From an uncultured bacterium (GTDB lineage: Bacteria; Pseudomonadota; Alphaproteobacteria; Rhodospirillales; Rhodospirillaceae), in NCBI GenBank assembly GCA_903888485.1, contig CAISTS010000009.1, positions 1 to 64,000 on the forward strand: a stretch of 64,000 bases of DNA, given 5' to 3'. Position numbers and translations under genes: made by a program. The notes beneath the pieces are model-generated. The model did not search any database. It was not told the origin of the DNA and saw only the letters and a list, made by a program, of their open reading frames with translations. This document shows positions 39,232 to 48,463 of this stretch, in pieces (position 1 is the stretch's first letter; each line of letters opens with the position of its first letter).

Positions 39232-42200
39232 TGGCGCGCCGGCCCCTCATAGGCATTCTCGCGGCGGCCGCCGGCGTTCTCGTCGGCGTGTTCGTGCTGC
39301 TGTCGCTCCCGGTCGTGCAGCGCGCCATCACACTGCGGGCGCTCAATTCGATTGTTGCTCCGGGGCAGGAGATCACCGTTGCCGGTGTCGGTGGCAACTG
39401 GCCGAGCGAGATCAGCCTTACTGGCGTCGCCGGGCGCGATGGGACCGGCGTCTGGCTGACTATCGACCAGGCGACGCTGCGCTGGCGGCCGTTCGCGCTG
39501 CTGCGCGGCGCTATTGTTGTCGATAGCTTCACGGCGGGCAAAGTGGACTTGCCGCGCTTGCCGACCGGTGCGGATCGTGGGGAGCCGCCGCTTCCGCCGA
39601 ACTTCGCGGGCATCTTCACCGCTCTCGGCAAGATCAATATCGGGCAGGCGACAGTAGATGCGCTTTCACTTGGCGAACCCATTGTCGGCCAGGCGCTGGT
39701 GCTTCGGTTGACGGGATCGTCGCAGAGGGCGCGAACCCACCTGGAGGTGCAGCGCACGGACGCCGCGGGGCGAGCCGTGTTCGACCTCGACACCACGCCC
39801 GACCGGGCGAGTTTGCGTATCAGCGGCGCGCTTGCCGGACTCACCGCGACCGGTGAGGTGGCCATGACCACAGCTGAACAACTCTCCGGAGCGATTCGCG
39901 TCGCACGCGAAGAAGCGCCGGAAGTGGCGCAAGTAAATGCGCGGATCTCCGGGCCGCGCCGCACCCCGACGGTGGATATCGACTTTGTCTGGAGCGACTT
40001 CGCGGTGGAGGGCCGACCCATCGCGCGCGTCGTCGGCACGCTCCGCGCCGCGCCGACGACGCCGGGCGGGCCTTACACGTTGGCCGGGTCCGGCAGCATC
40101 GCCGACCTGAAGCAGATGCTGCCGGAGGCTGCAGCAGTCGTCACGGCCGAAGGCAAATGGTCCTTGAATGTAACGCAAGCGACGCCGCGCGCGGGTCGGC
40201 TGGACTCACTGCGTCTCGATGCGGGCGACGCCATCCTCGAGATGGGCGGCGCCTTTACCGACAGCCAGGTGACCGACGGCCGCATCGCGCTGACGGTGCG
40301 GGGGCTCGGACGCAGCTTCGGCATCGCGAACGATCTATCTTCGACGCAGCTCACGCTTGGTATCGACCGCCTGACAGTCGGCGGCGAGGGTGCGGGCAAC
40401 GCGGCATTGGCGGTGAACAGCCTCCAGAACGCTCCGCCTGTTCGCATCGGCGCGCGCTGGGCCGCGGACACTCAGAGCCTGCGCGTAACGCAGCTTAGCG
40501 GCGGCACTACCGACGCCACACTCAGCGGCCAGAGCACCTGGACACGCAACGATAACCTCCTCGATCATCGCGCGACGTCCATCGATCTTACACTTGGCCC
40601 AAAAGCGCTCGGTTTCGGTGCCGGTGAGCCTCTAAAGGTTGCTGCCAAGCTGGAGGGCGCGCTTGCAGCGCTACACGGCACCGTCACTGCGCAATCGGCG
40701 CAGCTGGGCGCGCCCTTGGTCGGGCCCGGCGATGTCAGCGCCACTTTGACCGCACGCCGCAACGGCGCGGCGGTGGATGCGGATTTGCAAGGCAGTGCCA
40801 CCTGGCGCGGCGCGCCGGTGACGTTGACGGTTCAGGCGCGCAAGGACGAGGGTCCACTGCTGCGCATCGAGAACCTGCGCGGTGAGGGCATTGCCGGGCA
40901 GTTCGAAGGCGCGGGTGCGATCGACACAGTCACGGGCCTTACCGATGGCGCGCTCAGCGCAAAGCTCGCCGACATCAGTGTGCTGGCCAAGGCCTTCGGT
41001 ATCGACGCCAAAGGTGCGCTCGATGGCAAGCTGACGCTGTCCAAAGCCGAAGGTCGGCAGCATGCCAGGGCGGACATCCAACTGGCGCGGCTTGTCAGCG
41101 GCCCCTTGCGCGCCGGCGGCGTCACCATCACCGGCGATGCAAGCGACGCCTGGCGGTCGCGCAAATTCGATGTGCGGCTGACGAGTACGCCAGGGATTTT
41201 CCTAGGTGGTCCCGTAAAGGCCGTGACCGCGACCGTCGCGGGCTCGGCCGACATGTTCACGGCGGCGTTGAAGACCGAGCCTGCGGGACGCGCGCGTTTT
41301 GGATTTGATGTGGCCGCGGATGTGACGACGGGCGAGCCCACGGTCGTGAATGTCACGCGCCTCAATCTTCAAGATGATGGCTTTACCGTCGCGTTGGCTG
41401 GTCCTGCCGCGGTCGAGATCGGACGCGAAAGTATCACCGCCAAACGGATCGCGCTCGCAGTCGCAGATGGGATGGTGATCTCGAACATCGACATCGACCG
41501 CATCAAGAACACGGTCGCCGCCACTATCGATGCCAAGGACATCGCCATGGCGGCGCTGGCGCCGCCGGGATATGCGATTCCGCTGGGCAAGGGCGCGGGC
41601 CACATCGTGATCGGCGGCGCCATCGGTGATGCGACCGTGAACGCCGACCTCACCGCGCAATTCCCGGCCGACCGGCAGAGCGCGACGCCGGCTTTCAGCA
41701 TCGCCGCCCGCATTGCGGCCACCGGCGGCCGGCTGGATCTGGACGCGCGCGTCGAAGGGCTCTCGGCGCAGCCGGCCACACTCGCGCTTGACATCCCATT
41801 CCGCCTCGACCTGAACGGTCCGCGTATCATCGTCGAGGACAGCGCGCCGATCACGGCTGCAGCCTCCTGGCGCGGCAGCATCGCACCGCTATGGAGCCTG
41901 CTGCCTACCGACCGCCATCTGCTGTCGGGCGATGTGGAGCTTGATGCGAAAGTCTCTGGAACACTGGCTGCGCCTCAGATCGGCGGTGCGTTGCATCTCG
42001 CCAAAGGCTCTTACGAAAACATCCCGGGTGGCACAGTGCTGCGCAATCTCGACCTGCGTGTCTCGACGGACCGCGGCAACGACCTTGTGGTCACGGGTTC
42101 GACGACGGATGCCGGCAGCGGCAACGCGCGGTTCTCGGGCCATCTCGTGCGCGACGCGGGGGGCAACTGGACCGTGGATGTTACCGCCGATCTCGATCGG

Positions 42201-43112
42201 CTTGCGCTCGTAGCGCGCGACGATGTGGTGGGCGCGGCCAGCGGCAAGATGAGCTATACGGGTCCAGCCTTGGGCGGCGTGCTCAAAGGCAATCTCGCCG
42301 TCGTGCGCGGTTCGATCAACCTCGACGCGACCGGGGTTCCGGAAGTGCCGCTGCTGCGCAGTTGGGAATTCTCGAAGGACGATGCTCCGGCGTCATCGCA
42401 GGTTCGGCCGGCGCCGATCACCTTCGACGTTTCGCTCAGCATGGCCGATCCCTTGCGCGTCGAGGGCAGAGGGCTGGAGTCCGCCTGGCGCGGCGAGCTC
42501 TACATCGGCGGCACGTTGACCAAGCCCGACGTTTCCGGGGCCGTTACCCTCGACCGCGGCATCTTCACCTTCTTAGGACAATCCTTCGAGCTGGAATCTG
42601 GAACGGTTACCTTCACGGGCGGCGGGCGGATCGATCCGCAGCTCAATGTGGTCGCGGTGCGTGAAGTGGCGGACATCACCGCCACCGTGAATATCACCGG
42701 ACCCACCACAGCTCCGACGATCACGCTGTCGTCGCGCCCGTCGTTGCCGCAGGACGAAGTGCTCGCGCGCCTTTTGTTCAACCGCGCGGCCGGCGAATTG
42801 GGTCCGCTGGAGTCGCTCCAGCTCGCTAGCGCCGCCGCGGACATGTCCGGCCTTGCGCGCGGCGGCATCAACGGCATCATGCGGCGCACCTTCGGCCTCG
42901 ACACGTTCTCTTTCGGCGGCCAGTCCGGCAGCGCAGTGGTGGTCGGGCGTCAGGTCAGCCGCAACATCTTCGTCAGCGTCGAGCAGAGCGTGAACAGCAC
43001 CAACCGTCTGTTCATTATCACCTGGCGGCTGACACGCCACTTCTCGCTGCGCTCGTCGGCCAACGATCAGACCGGCGCCGATATCGGCGTGTTCTGGCGC
43101 AAAGATTATTAG
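39231..43112 (+). CDS. tamB: TamB translocation and assembly module protein
   Basis: TamB is a huge inner-membrane-anchored protein whose beta-groove spans the periplasm and meets TamA, probably moving lipid. The 1293-residue product has one N-terminal anchor (LIGILAAAAGVLVGVFVLLSL), a long beta-rich body, and a C-terminal DUF490 domain (LYIGGTLTKPDVSGAVTLDRGIFTFLGQSFELESGTVTF). Its final region DQTGADIGVFWRKDY fits TamB. It starts on the tamA stop (TGATG). Its stop overlaps the convergent receptor. Confidence 0.93.
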   Translation: MARRPLIGILAAAAGVLVGVFVLLSLPVVQRAITLRALNSIVAPGQEITVAGVGGNWPSEISLTGVAGRDGTGVWLTIDQATLRWRPFALLRGAIVVDSFTAGKVDLPRLPTGADRGEPPLPPNFAGIFTALGKINIGQATVDALSLGEPIVGQALVLRLTGSSQRARTHLEVQRTDAAGRAVFDLDTTPDRASLRISGALAGLTATGEVAMTTAEQLSGAIRVAREEAPEVAQVNARISGPRRTPTVDIDFVWSDFAVEGRPIARVVGTLRAAPTTPGGPYTLAGSGSIADLKQMLPEAAAVVTAEGKWSLNVTQATPRAGRLDSLRLDAGDAILEMGGAFTDSQVTDGRIALTVRGLGRSFGIANDLSSTQLTLGIDRLTVGGEGAGNAALAVNSLQNAPPVRIGARWAADTQSLRVTQLSGGTTDATLSGQSTWTRNDNLLDHRATSIDLTLGPKALGFGAGEPLKVAAKLEGALAALHGTVTAQSAQLGAPLVGPGDVSATLTARRNGAAVDADLQGSATWRGAPVTLTVQARKDEGPLLRIENLRGEGIAGQFEGAGAIDTVTGLTDGALSAKLADISVLAKAFGIDAKGALDGKLTLSKAEGRQHARADIQLARLVSGPLRAGGVTITGDASDAWRSRKFDVRLTSTPGIFLGGPVKAVTATVAGSADMFTAALKTEPAGRARFGFDVAADVTTGEPTVVNVTRLNLQDDGFTVALAGPAAVEIGRESITAKRIALAVADGMVISNIDIDRIKNTVAATIDAKDIAMAALAPPGYAIPLGKGAGHIVIGGAIGDATVNADLTAQFPADRQSATPAFSIAARIAATGGRLDLDARVEGLSAQPATLALDIPFRLDLNGPRIIVEDSAPITAAASWRGSIAPLWSLLPTDRHLLSGDVELDAKVSGTLAAPQIGGALHLAKGSYENIPGGTVLRNLDLRVSTDRGNDLVVTGSTTDAGSGNARFSGHLVRDAGGNWTVDVTADLDRLALVARDDVVGAASGKMSYTGPALGGVLKGNLAVVRGSINLDATGVPEVPLLRSWEFSKDDAPASSQVRPAPITFDVSLSMADPLRVEGRGLESAWRGELYIGGTLTKPDVSGAVTLDRGIFTFLGQSFELESGTVTFTGGGRIDPQLNVVAVREVADITATVNITGPTTAPTITLSSRPSLPQDEVLARLLFNRAAGELGPLESLQLASAAADMSGLARGGINGIMRRTFGLDTFSFGGQSGSAVVVGRQVSRNIFVSVEQSVNSTNRLFIITWRLTRHFSLRSSANDQTGADIGVFWRKDY

Positions 43113-45259
43113 AACGTCCCACGCAGGCTGACGACGAAGGCGCGATCCGCATCGTCCTGAAAGCGCTCGAGACGCGATACGGTGCCCCTGATCACGTCAT
43201 CGGCGTAGAGAACGCGGCGCATGTACTCCTCGGACCGGTGAGGTATCAACCCATAACCTTCAAGCCTCAGGACCAGGCTGCCGACAAGCTTTTTCTCGAT
43301 GAAGGCCTCGACGCGCGGACTCTGGCTCTCGCGTGAGAACACGCGGATATCGCTGTCGATCAGGTCGCCATGGCGGTCGTCGTATGTGGCGCCGTAGGAG
43401 AGTCCCCACATGGTTATGTCGTGCCGGAAGCCGACGTCCATCTGGTACTTCCAGTGCTCGCCGCCAAATTCACTGCGTCCAATGGGACGGCGCGTACCGG
43501 TGAACGGATCGGTGATGCGCGAGAAGTTGCGTTTGAATGTCGCATCGATCACGAAGTCCGGTAAGCCCAAAGCGGTCAGGCGCACGCTCGCGACCCCTTC
43601 GAAACCATAGTGATAACCGTTCCCAACGTTGCCGAGCGCCGAAACGCGCGTGCCAGTGGGCTCCGTGCGCAAGATGAATTTGCTGATATGACCTTGAACG
43701 GCTTTGTAGAACAACGATCCCTCAAGCAAGCCCTGATCGCGCGGAAGCTGTCTTTGATAGACAAACTTGAACTCCCACTCGCGTTCGGGCTTCAGGTTCG
43801 GATTGCCGGCGTCGATTTCGGAATCGACGATATCAAAACTCGGCACGAAGTTGGCGAAATCGAGCTGGCTGACGAAGCGCTCGACCTTGAAGCGCAATTG
43901 ATCCGCCGCTGTCAGGTCATAACGCAGATCGGCGCGCGGCTTGGGATAGATGTAGGTGTGCCCCGGACTGAAGGGGTAATTGTTGGTGATGCGCGAGACC
44001 TCGACGTTGAGTGAACTGGATAAAGACAAATCCGTCGCCAGCTGCCAGGTATGATTGGCGAACGCTTCGCCGCGCAGCTCCTGCACGCGGGGGCGGGCGG
44101 TGGGGATCGTGATCTCCTCCACGCGGCCGTCGCCGTTAAGATCAAAGAACGGCCGCAGGAACTGCTTTGAAACATTGCGCGCGCCCTCGGCGCCCACTTC
44201 CAGCGTCTGGCTCGCCGTCAGCGGCCAAGCCAGCGATCCGCGCAGGATGGACTCGACATCGGTCGTCGTGTTGATGCTGCGGCTGAGTTCCGTGATCATC
44301 GTGCCTTGCACGAAATTGCGGAACGAATTCAGCGGTTCTTTTTCGTAACTATGGATGAACAGAACATTGAGCCGCGTGGCGTTTCCCAGCAGCGCCTCGT
44401 AATCGCCGCCGATCTCGCCTTGCGTTTCCCAGCCGCCGCCCTCGTGGCGGAACTCGGTGCCCTGCGTCACCACCGCGCCGCTCAGGTCATAGCGCGTGAG
44501 CGCGATATCGATGTCTTGGTTCTGCCGGCGCGGATTGATGAGGGCGTTCAGGCGGAGCCGGTCGCCGCTTTGGAAGTTGTAGGTGAGATTCGCTGTGCCG
44601 ATGTACTGCTGGATCCGGGTGTCGAATTCCTGCGGGCGCAGCTCGCGCACGGAGCCGTTTGGAAAATAGTAGGTTTCGAGGCGCGTTTTCTGCAGCGGGT
44701 TGGTGCGCGCCGGGTCCCTGCGCACCTTGCGTTCGAGGCCGATGTTGTAGTCGAGCGCGCCCAGGCTGTCGCTGTAGGAGACTTGTCCGTCGCCGCCCAC
44801 GCGGCCCTTGTCGCTGAAGCGCGCATTGGCTTGCCACGAGCCGGCGCCGGTGCTGGCGCCTTCCACCAGTACGACGTTGACGATCAGCCCTTCGCTTAGC
44901 ACGTTGGCATCGCCGACGTTGCCGCGGATCAGCTCGATGCGCTCCACTTTGGTGCTCTGAATGCGCCGCAGCGCGCTCAGCACCTGACCCTTGCCGGCAA
45001 ACCGCTTGCCGTTCAGCAGGACCTGGTCGCCGCCCGAACCGAAGCCGCGGTCCTGGCCCCCGCCCAGGGATGAGAGCACGGATTGCGCACCAGGTATGCG
45101 CAGCAGCATGTCCTCGGCGCTGACGAGGTCGTATTTCTCGAAATAGCTGCGGTCAAAGATTTGTTTGTCGGCGGCCTCCTGAGCCCGCGCCCCAGCACAC
45201 AACGACAGGGCCGCCAGACACGCCGTCAGGCGCAATACAAACCGAAGCGTCAAGTGCAT
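43109..45259 (-). CDS. TonB-dependent receptor-like outer-membrane protein
   Basis: The 716-residue product has a signal peptide (LTACLAALSLCAGARAQ), a plug domain (AEDMLLRIPGAQSVL, GGDQVLLNGKRFAGK, VERIELIRGNVGDAN), and a barrel ending in SLRGTF. A DLNGDGRVEEI stretch near the middle resembles an EF-hand calcium loop. The plug and barrel place it among TonB-dependent transporters, though no clear TonB box is seen. The substrate is unknown. It converges on tamB with a four-base overlap. Confidence 0.86.
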   Translation of the reverse strand: MHLTLRFVLRLTACLAALSLCAGARAQEAADKQIFDRSYFEKYDLVSAEDMLLRIPGAQSVLSSLGGGQDRGFGSGGDQVLLNGKRFAGKGQVLSALRRIQSTKVERIELIRGNVGDANVLSEGLIVNVVLVEGASTGAGSWQANARFSDKGRVGGDGQVSYSDSLGALDYNIGLERKVRRDPARTNPLQKTRLETYYFPNGSVRELRPQEFDTRIQQYIGTANLTYNFQSGDRLRLNALINPRRQNQDIDIALTRYDLSGAVVTQGTEFRHEGGGWETQGEIGGDYEALLGNATRLNVLFIHSYEKEPLNSFRNFVQGTMITELSRSINTTTDVESILRGSLAWPLTASQTLEVGAEGARNVSKQFLRPFFDLNGDGRVEEITIPTARPRVQELRGEAFANHTWQLATDLSLSSSLNVEVSRITNNYPFSPGHTYIYPKPRADLRYDLTAADQLRFKVERFVSQLDFANFVPSFDIVDSEIDAGNPNLKPEREWEFKFVYQRQLPRDQGLLEGSLFYKAVQGHISKFILRTEPTGTRVSALGNVGNGYHYGFEGVASVRLTALGLPDFVIDATFKRNFSRITDPFTGTRRPIGRSEFGGEHWKYQMDVGFRHDITMWGLSYGATYDDRHGDLIDSDIRVFSRESQSPRVEAFIEKKLVGSLVLRLEGYGLIPHRSEEYMRRVLYADDVIRGTVSRLERFQDDADRAFVVSLRGTF

Positions 45260-45311
45260 CCCCCGAGAAACATCCCCGTCCCCGCGAGTGAACGCTGCCC
45301 CGCCGTGCGCA

Positions 45312-45992
45312 TCAAGTCTCGTCGTGTAACGAGGGCATTAACAAAACGAGGCCGAACACGTCCTCGAAGGCCGCCCGTAAGGCATCGTCCATGGCGCGCA
45401 TGTCCGCGCGAACGCCCAGGTCCTTGAGAGAGGTGACGCCGTGGGCAGTCACGCCGCAGGGCACGATCCCGGTGAAATGGCCGAGATCAGGCGCGACGTT
45501 CACGGCAAGGCCGTGGAAAGTGACCCAGTGGCGCACACGCACGCCGATGGCGCCGATCTTGTCCTCGCGCGCGAGGACACCTTCTCCCCGCGCCACCCAG
45601 ATGCCGATGCGGCCCGCCCGCCGCTCGCCCGTCACGCCAAAGGTGGCGAGGGCGCGGATCACGCATTCCTCAAGGTCGCGCACGAAGCAGCGTACGTCCT
45701 TGCCGCGCTGCTTGAGGTCGAGCATCACATAGGCCACGCGCTGACCAGGCCCGTGGTAGGCGTATTGGCCGCCGCGGCCCGCCTGGAAGACCGGGAAACG
45801 GTCGGGCGCCAGCAGGTCGGCCGGCTGGGCGCTGGTGCCGGCGGTGTATAGCGGCGGGTGTTCCAGGAACCAGACCAACTCCGGCGCGGTGCCGGCGTGA
45901 ATCTCCGCCACCCGCGCTTCCATGGCCGCCATGGCCTCGGGGTAGGGGACGAGGCCCTCGGAAATGCGCAGTTCTGTGGGAATTTGGCTCAT
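45312..45992 (-). CDS. lipB: Octanoyl-(ACP) transferase LipB
   Basis: LipB moves octanoyl from acyl carrier protein to lipoate-dependent enzymes, the first step of lipoate synthesis. From ATG 45992 the product is 226 residues. It shows [40 protein letters not shown] (Lys145) and the catalytic [15 protein letters not shown] (Cys179). A farther ATG at 46028 would add 12 residues; neither start has a strong ribosome binding site. LipA is not in the window. Confidence 0.93.
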   Translation of the reverse strand: MSQIPTELRISEGLVPYPEAMAAMEARVAEIHAGTAPELVWFLEHPPLYTAGTSAQPADLLAPDRFPVFQAGRGGQYAYHGPGQRVAYVMLDLKQRGKDVRCFVRDLEECVIRALATFGVTGERRAGRIGIWVARGEGVLAREDKIGAIGVRVRHWVTFHGLAVNVAPDLGHFTGIVPCGVTAHGVTSLKDLGVRADMRAMDDALRAAFEDVFGLVLLMPSLHDET

Positions 45993-46093
45993 GTCGGGGG
46001 CGGCACGGAGGTTGGGTTGCCAACCCATACCCGATTTGCTATTTCACCGCACGCTCGGCGTCCTTCCAAAGGTGCCGGGCTTTCTACCAGTGT

Positions 46094-46178
46094 GCGGTCG
46101 TGGCGGAATTGGTAGACGCGCAGCGTTGAGGTCGCTGTGGGGCAACCCGTGAAAGTTCGAGTCTTTTCGACCGCACCA
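46094..46178 (+). tRNA. tRNA-Leu (anticodon GAG)
   Basis: GCGGTCG (46094-46100) pairs with CGACCGC (46168-46174) to form the acceptor stem. The anticodon arm is CAGCG-TTGAGGT-CGCTG, with GAG at 46128-46130, reading CUC and CUU leucine codons. A variable arm and a T-arm (GAAAG/CTTTT around TTCGAGT) follow. The discriminator is A 46175 and CCA is encoded at 46176-46178. A terminator follows 43 bases later. Confidence 0.96.
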
Positions 46179-46220
46179 TTCGCCACCTAACCGGTGGCCC
46201 TATTTGAGTTAGGGCAATAG

Positions 46221-46255
46221 CGACCGTCACCATCTGGTGCGGTCGTTTTGTTTTT
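46221..46255 (+). terminator. Intrinsic terminator after tRNA-Leu
   Basis: CGACCGTCACC (46221-46231) pairs with GGTGCGGTCG (46236-46245) around ATCT, with a mismatch, followed by TTTTGTTTTT. It separates the tRNA transcript from the mgtE leader. Confidence 0.87.
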
Positions 46256-46274
46256 CCGGGTCGTCCATTCCTCA

Positions 46275-46410
46275 TCAGACCGTGCCTCTGAGGCGTTATG
46301 CCCCGTAGGCACAGCTGCCGCCCGGTTCTTCCCTTGATCTGCTGACGGCTGTCAGGCACAAGGGTTGAAGCGGCGTGGAAATGCAGCTTTGGGGGCATTA
46401 AAGCGCCTTT
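46275..46410 (+). promoter_or_regulatory. Structured mgtE leader, candidate M-box-like Mg2+ riboswitch
   Basis: The leader before mgtE can fold: GTGCCT (46282-46287) with AGGCAC (46307-46312), and AGCTGC (46313-46318) with GCAGCT (46383-46388), a long-range pair. By eye it shares patches with the ykoK/M-box: AGCTGCCGCCC, ACAAGGGTTGAAG, ATGCAGCT then GGGGGCAT and TTAAAGC. M-boxes control Mg2+ transporter genes such as mgtE. The match is from memory of the consensus, not a covariance search. Confidence 0.4.
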
Positions 46411-46463
46411 TCCCGCCCGACACCCGATCCAGCGCTACTCACTCCGACCAACAGGGGCCTGCG

Positions 46464-47897
46464 ATGGACAGCGCAGAACCGACGTCATCGTCGATGCAAA
46501 CAGCGCCGCGCGCGGCCCGCCGCGCCGTCGGCGAGGCGCTCGACGAGTATTTCGAACTCGACCCCGCCTTCGTCGAGGATGTCGCTGCCGCCTTGCGCAC
46601 CGGCGACAGGGACCGCGTGCGCGGCATGGTCGGCGAGCTGCATTACGCCGACATGGCCGACTTGCTCGAGCGGTTGGACCAGGAAGACCGCCGGCTTTTG
46701 GTGGATGCCATCCGCGAAAGCTTCAATCCCGACGTTTTGCCCGAGCTGGCTACTGAAGTGCGCGACGAGGTCATGGATGCTCTCGGCTTCGAAGACCTCG
46801 CCTACGCCCTGCGTGAGCTGGACTCGGACGACGCGGTCTACGTCGCGGGCAAGCTGGACCCGGCCGAGCGCGAACAGCTTCTTGCGCGCATGCCGCCCGA
46901 TTCACGCAAGCTCATCGAGCAGGGCCTCGCCTACGGCGAGTCCAGCGCCGGGCGCCTGGCGCAGCGCGAACTCGTGGCCGTGCCGGCCTACTGGACGGTC
47001 GGCGAGACCATCGATTTCCTACGTTCGGGCCGCAAGACGCCCGAGAAGTTTTATGCCGTTTTCGTGGTCGATCCGCGCCACCGACCCATCGGCGTGGTCG
47101 AACTGCACCGTGTGCTGAAGGCCAAGCGCCCCGAGTTTATGCGCGATCTGATCGACCCCGAGATTGATCTCATTCCGACCGATATGGACCGCGAGGAAGT
47201 GGCCTATCTGTTCCGCCAGCGCGACTTGGCCGCAGCGCCCGTGGTCGACAAGTCGGGGCGGCTCATCGGTCAGATCACCATCGACGACGTGGTCGACATC
47301 ATCGAAGAGGAAGCCGGCGCCGACATCCTGAAGATGGCCGGCGTGCGCGCGGAGGAGGATGCCAGCCTCTACCGCAACATCATGTCGACCGCCCAGTCGC
47401 GCTTCATCTGGCTGGTGATCAATCTTGCCACCGCTTTCTTGGCCGCCTCGGTTATCGGCGTTTTCGAGGATTCCATCGCCAAGCTCTCCGCGCTGGCCGT
47501 GCTGATGCCGATCTGCGCCTCCATGGGCGGCAACGCCGGCACGCAGACCCTCGCCACGGTGATCCGATCCTTAGCCACGCGTGAGCTCAACGCCGGCAAC
47601 GTCTTCCGCGTGGCATGGAAAGAGTTCTTCATAGGTACGATCAATGGCTTCTTGTTCGCCTTCATCACCGGCATTTTCGCTTTCGTCTGGTTCAAGGACA
47701 TCCTCCTCGGCGTCGTCATTGGTCTGGCCATGATCACCAACATGGTCGCCGCAAGCCTGTCCGGCATGGCGATTCCCGTGGTCCTCGAGAAGATGGGCGC
47801 CGATCCCGCAGATTCGGCGGTGGTATTCCTGACCACAGTCACGGATTGCGTGGGTTTCTTCACGTTCCTGGGGCTGGCCACATGGATTTTGCTGTAG
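46464..47897 (+). CDS. mgtE: Magnesium transporter MgtE
   Basis: MgtE is a Mg2+ channel gated by its cytoplasmic domains. The 477-residue product from ATG 46464 has the N domain helices (DMADLLERLDQEDRRLLVDAI), two CBS domains (VPAYWTVGETIDFL and IDLIPTDMDREEVAYLFRQRDLAAAPVVDKSG), a plug helix and five membrane helices. LMPICASMGGNAGTQTLATVIRSLA is the pore-family motif. The frame extends upstream of 46464 but that is noncoding leader. AGGGG precedes the ATG. Confidence 0.95.
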   Translation: MDSAEPTSSSMQTAPRAARRAVGEALDEYFELDPAFVEDVAAALRTGDRDRVRGMVGELHYADMADLLERLDQEDRRLLVDAIRESFNPDVLPELATEVRDEVMDALGFEDLAYALRELDSDDAVYVAGKLDPAEREQLLARMPPDSRKLIEQGLAYGESSAGRLAQRELVAVPAYWTVGETIDFLRSGRKTPEKFYAVFVVDPRHRPIGVVELHRVLKAKRPEFMRDLIDPEIDLIPTDMDREEVAYLFRQRDLAAAPVVDKSGRLIGQITIDDVVDIIEEEAGADILKMAGVRAEEDASLYRNIMSTAQSRFIWLVINLATAFLAASVIGVFEDSIAKLSALAVLMPICASMGGNAGTQTLATVIRSLATRELNAGNVFRVAWKEFFIGTINGFLFAFITGIFAFVWFKDILLGVVIGLAMITNMVAASLSGMAIPVVLEKMGADPADSAVVFLTTVTDCVGFFTFLGLATWILL

Positions 47898-47965
47898 AAG
47901 CCAGCCCGCTGTAGTCAACGACCGGTTGGGCAGGTACACTGCGACTTCCCCCTGCAAGGTGCCCG

Positions 47966-48460
47966 ATGGCCGAAAAAGACGTCCAATACATCACGCCGCC
48001 GAACGATCTGCGCAAGAAGCAGAAGATGGCCGGGGTGAACATGAATTTGGACCCGGCTTGGGTCGATGCCGCAGAGCGTTCGATTATCGCCGCCAAGTTC
48101 GACTATCTGGAAGCGGCCCACGAGGACATGGCTAGGCTGGCCACGGCTTACGACAAGGCCATGAAGGATTCGGCCAACCGGGTGGTCCACATCCAGGAAC
48201 TGTATGGAATCGTGCAGTCCATCAAAGGGCAGGGCACCAGCTTCGGTTATCCGCTGATGACCGCCGTCGGCACTCAGCTCGCGCGCTTCATCGAAGACTG
48301 CGGCGAGAACCTGACCGACGCCCAGATGGAAGCGGTGAAGGTGCACCAGGAGGCGTTGCGCCTGGTCATGCAGCAAAAGATGGAAGGCGACGGCGGACCG
48401 ATTGGTCAGAAGCTCGTCGCCGGCCTCGCGCTGGTCATCAAGAAAATCAAAGGCGAGTAG
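47966..48460 (+). CDS. HPt-domain-like protein lacking the phosphoacceptor histidine
   Basis: The 164-residue product resembles the alphaproteobacterial HPt family: IQELYGIVQSIKGQGTSFGYPLMTAVGTQLARFIE. In active HPt proteins a His precedes IKG by two residues (AHxIKG); here that position is Gln84 (VQSIKG; codon CAG, one base from His). It may bind a partner without carrying phosphate, or His52 or His75 may matter. It is 68 bases after mgtE on the same strand. The role is unknown. Confidence 0.82.
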   Translation: MAEKDVQYITPPNDLRKKQKMAGVNMNLDPAWVDAAERSIIAAKFDYLEAAHEDMARLATAYDKAMKDSANRVVHIQELYGIVQSIKGQGTSFGYPLMTAVGTQLARFIEDCGENLTDAQMEAVKVHQEALRLVMQQKMEGDGGPIGQKLVAGLALVIKKIKGE

Positions 48461-48463
48461 GGC

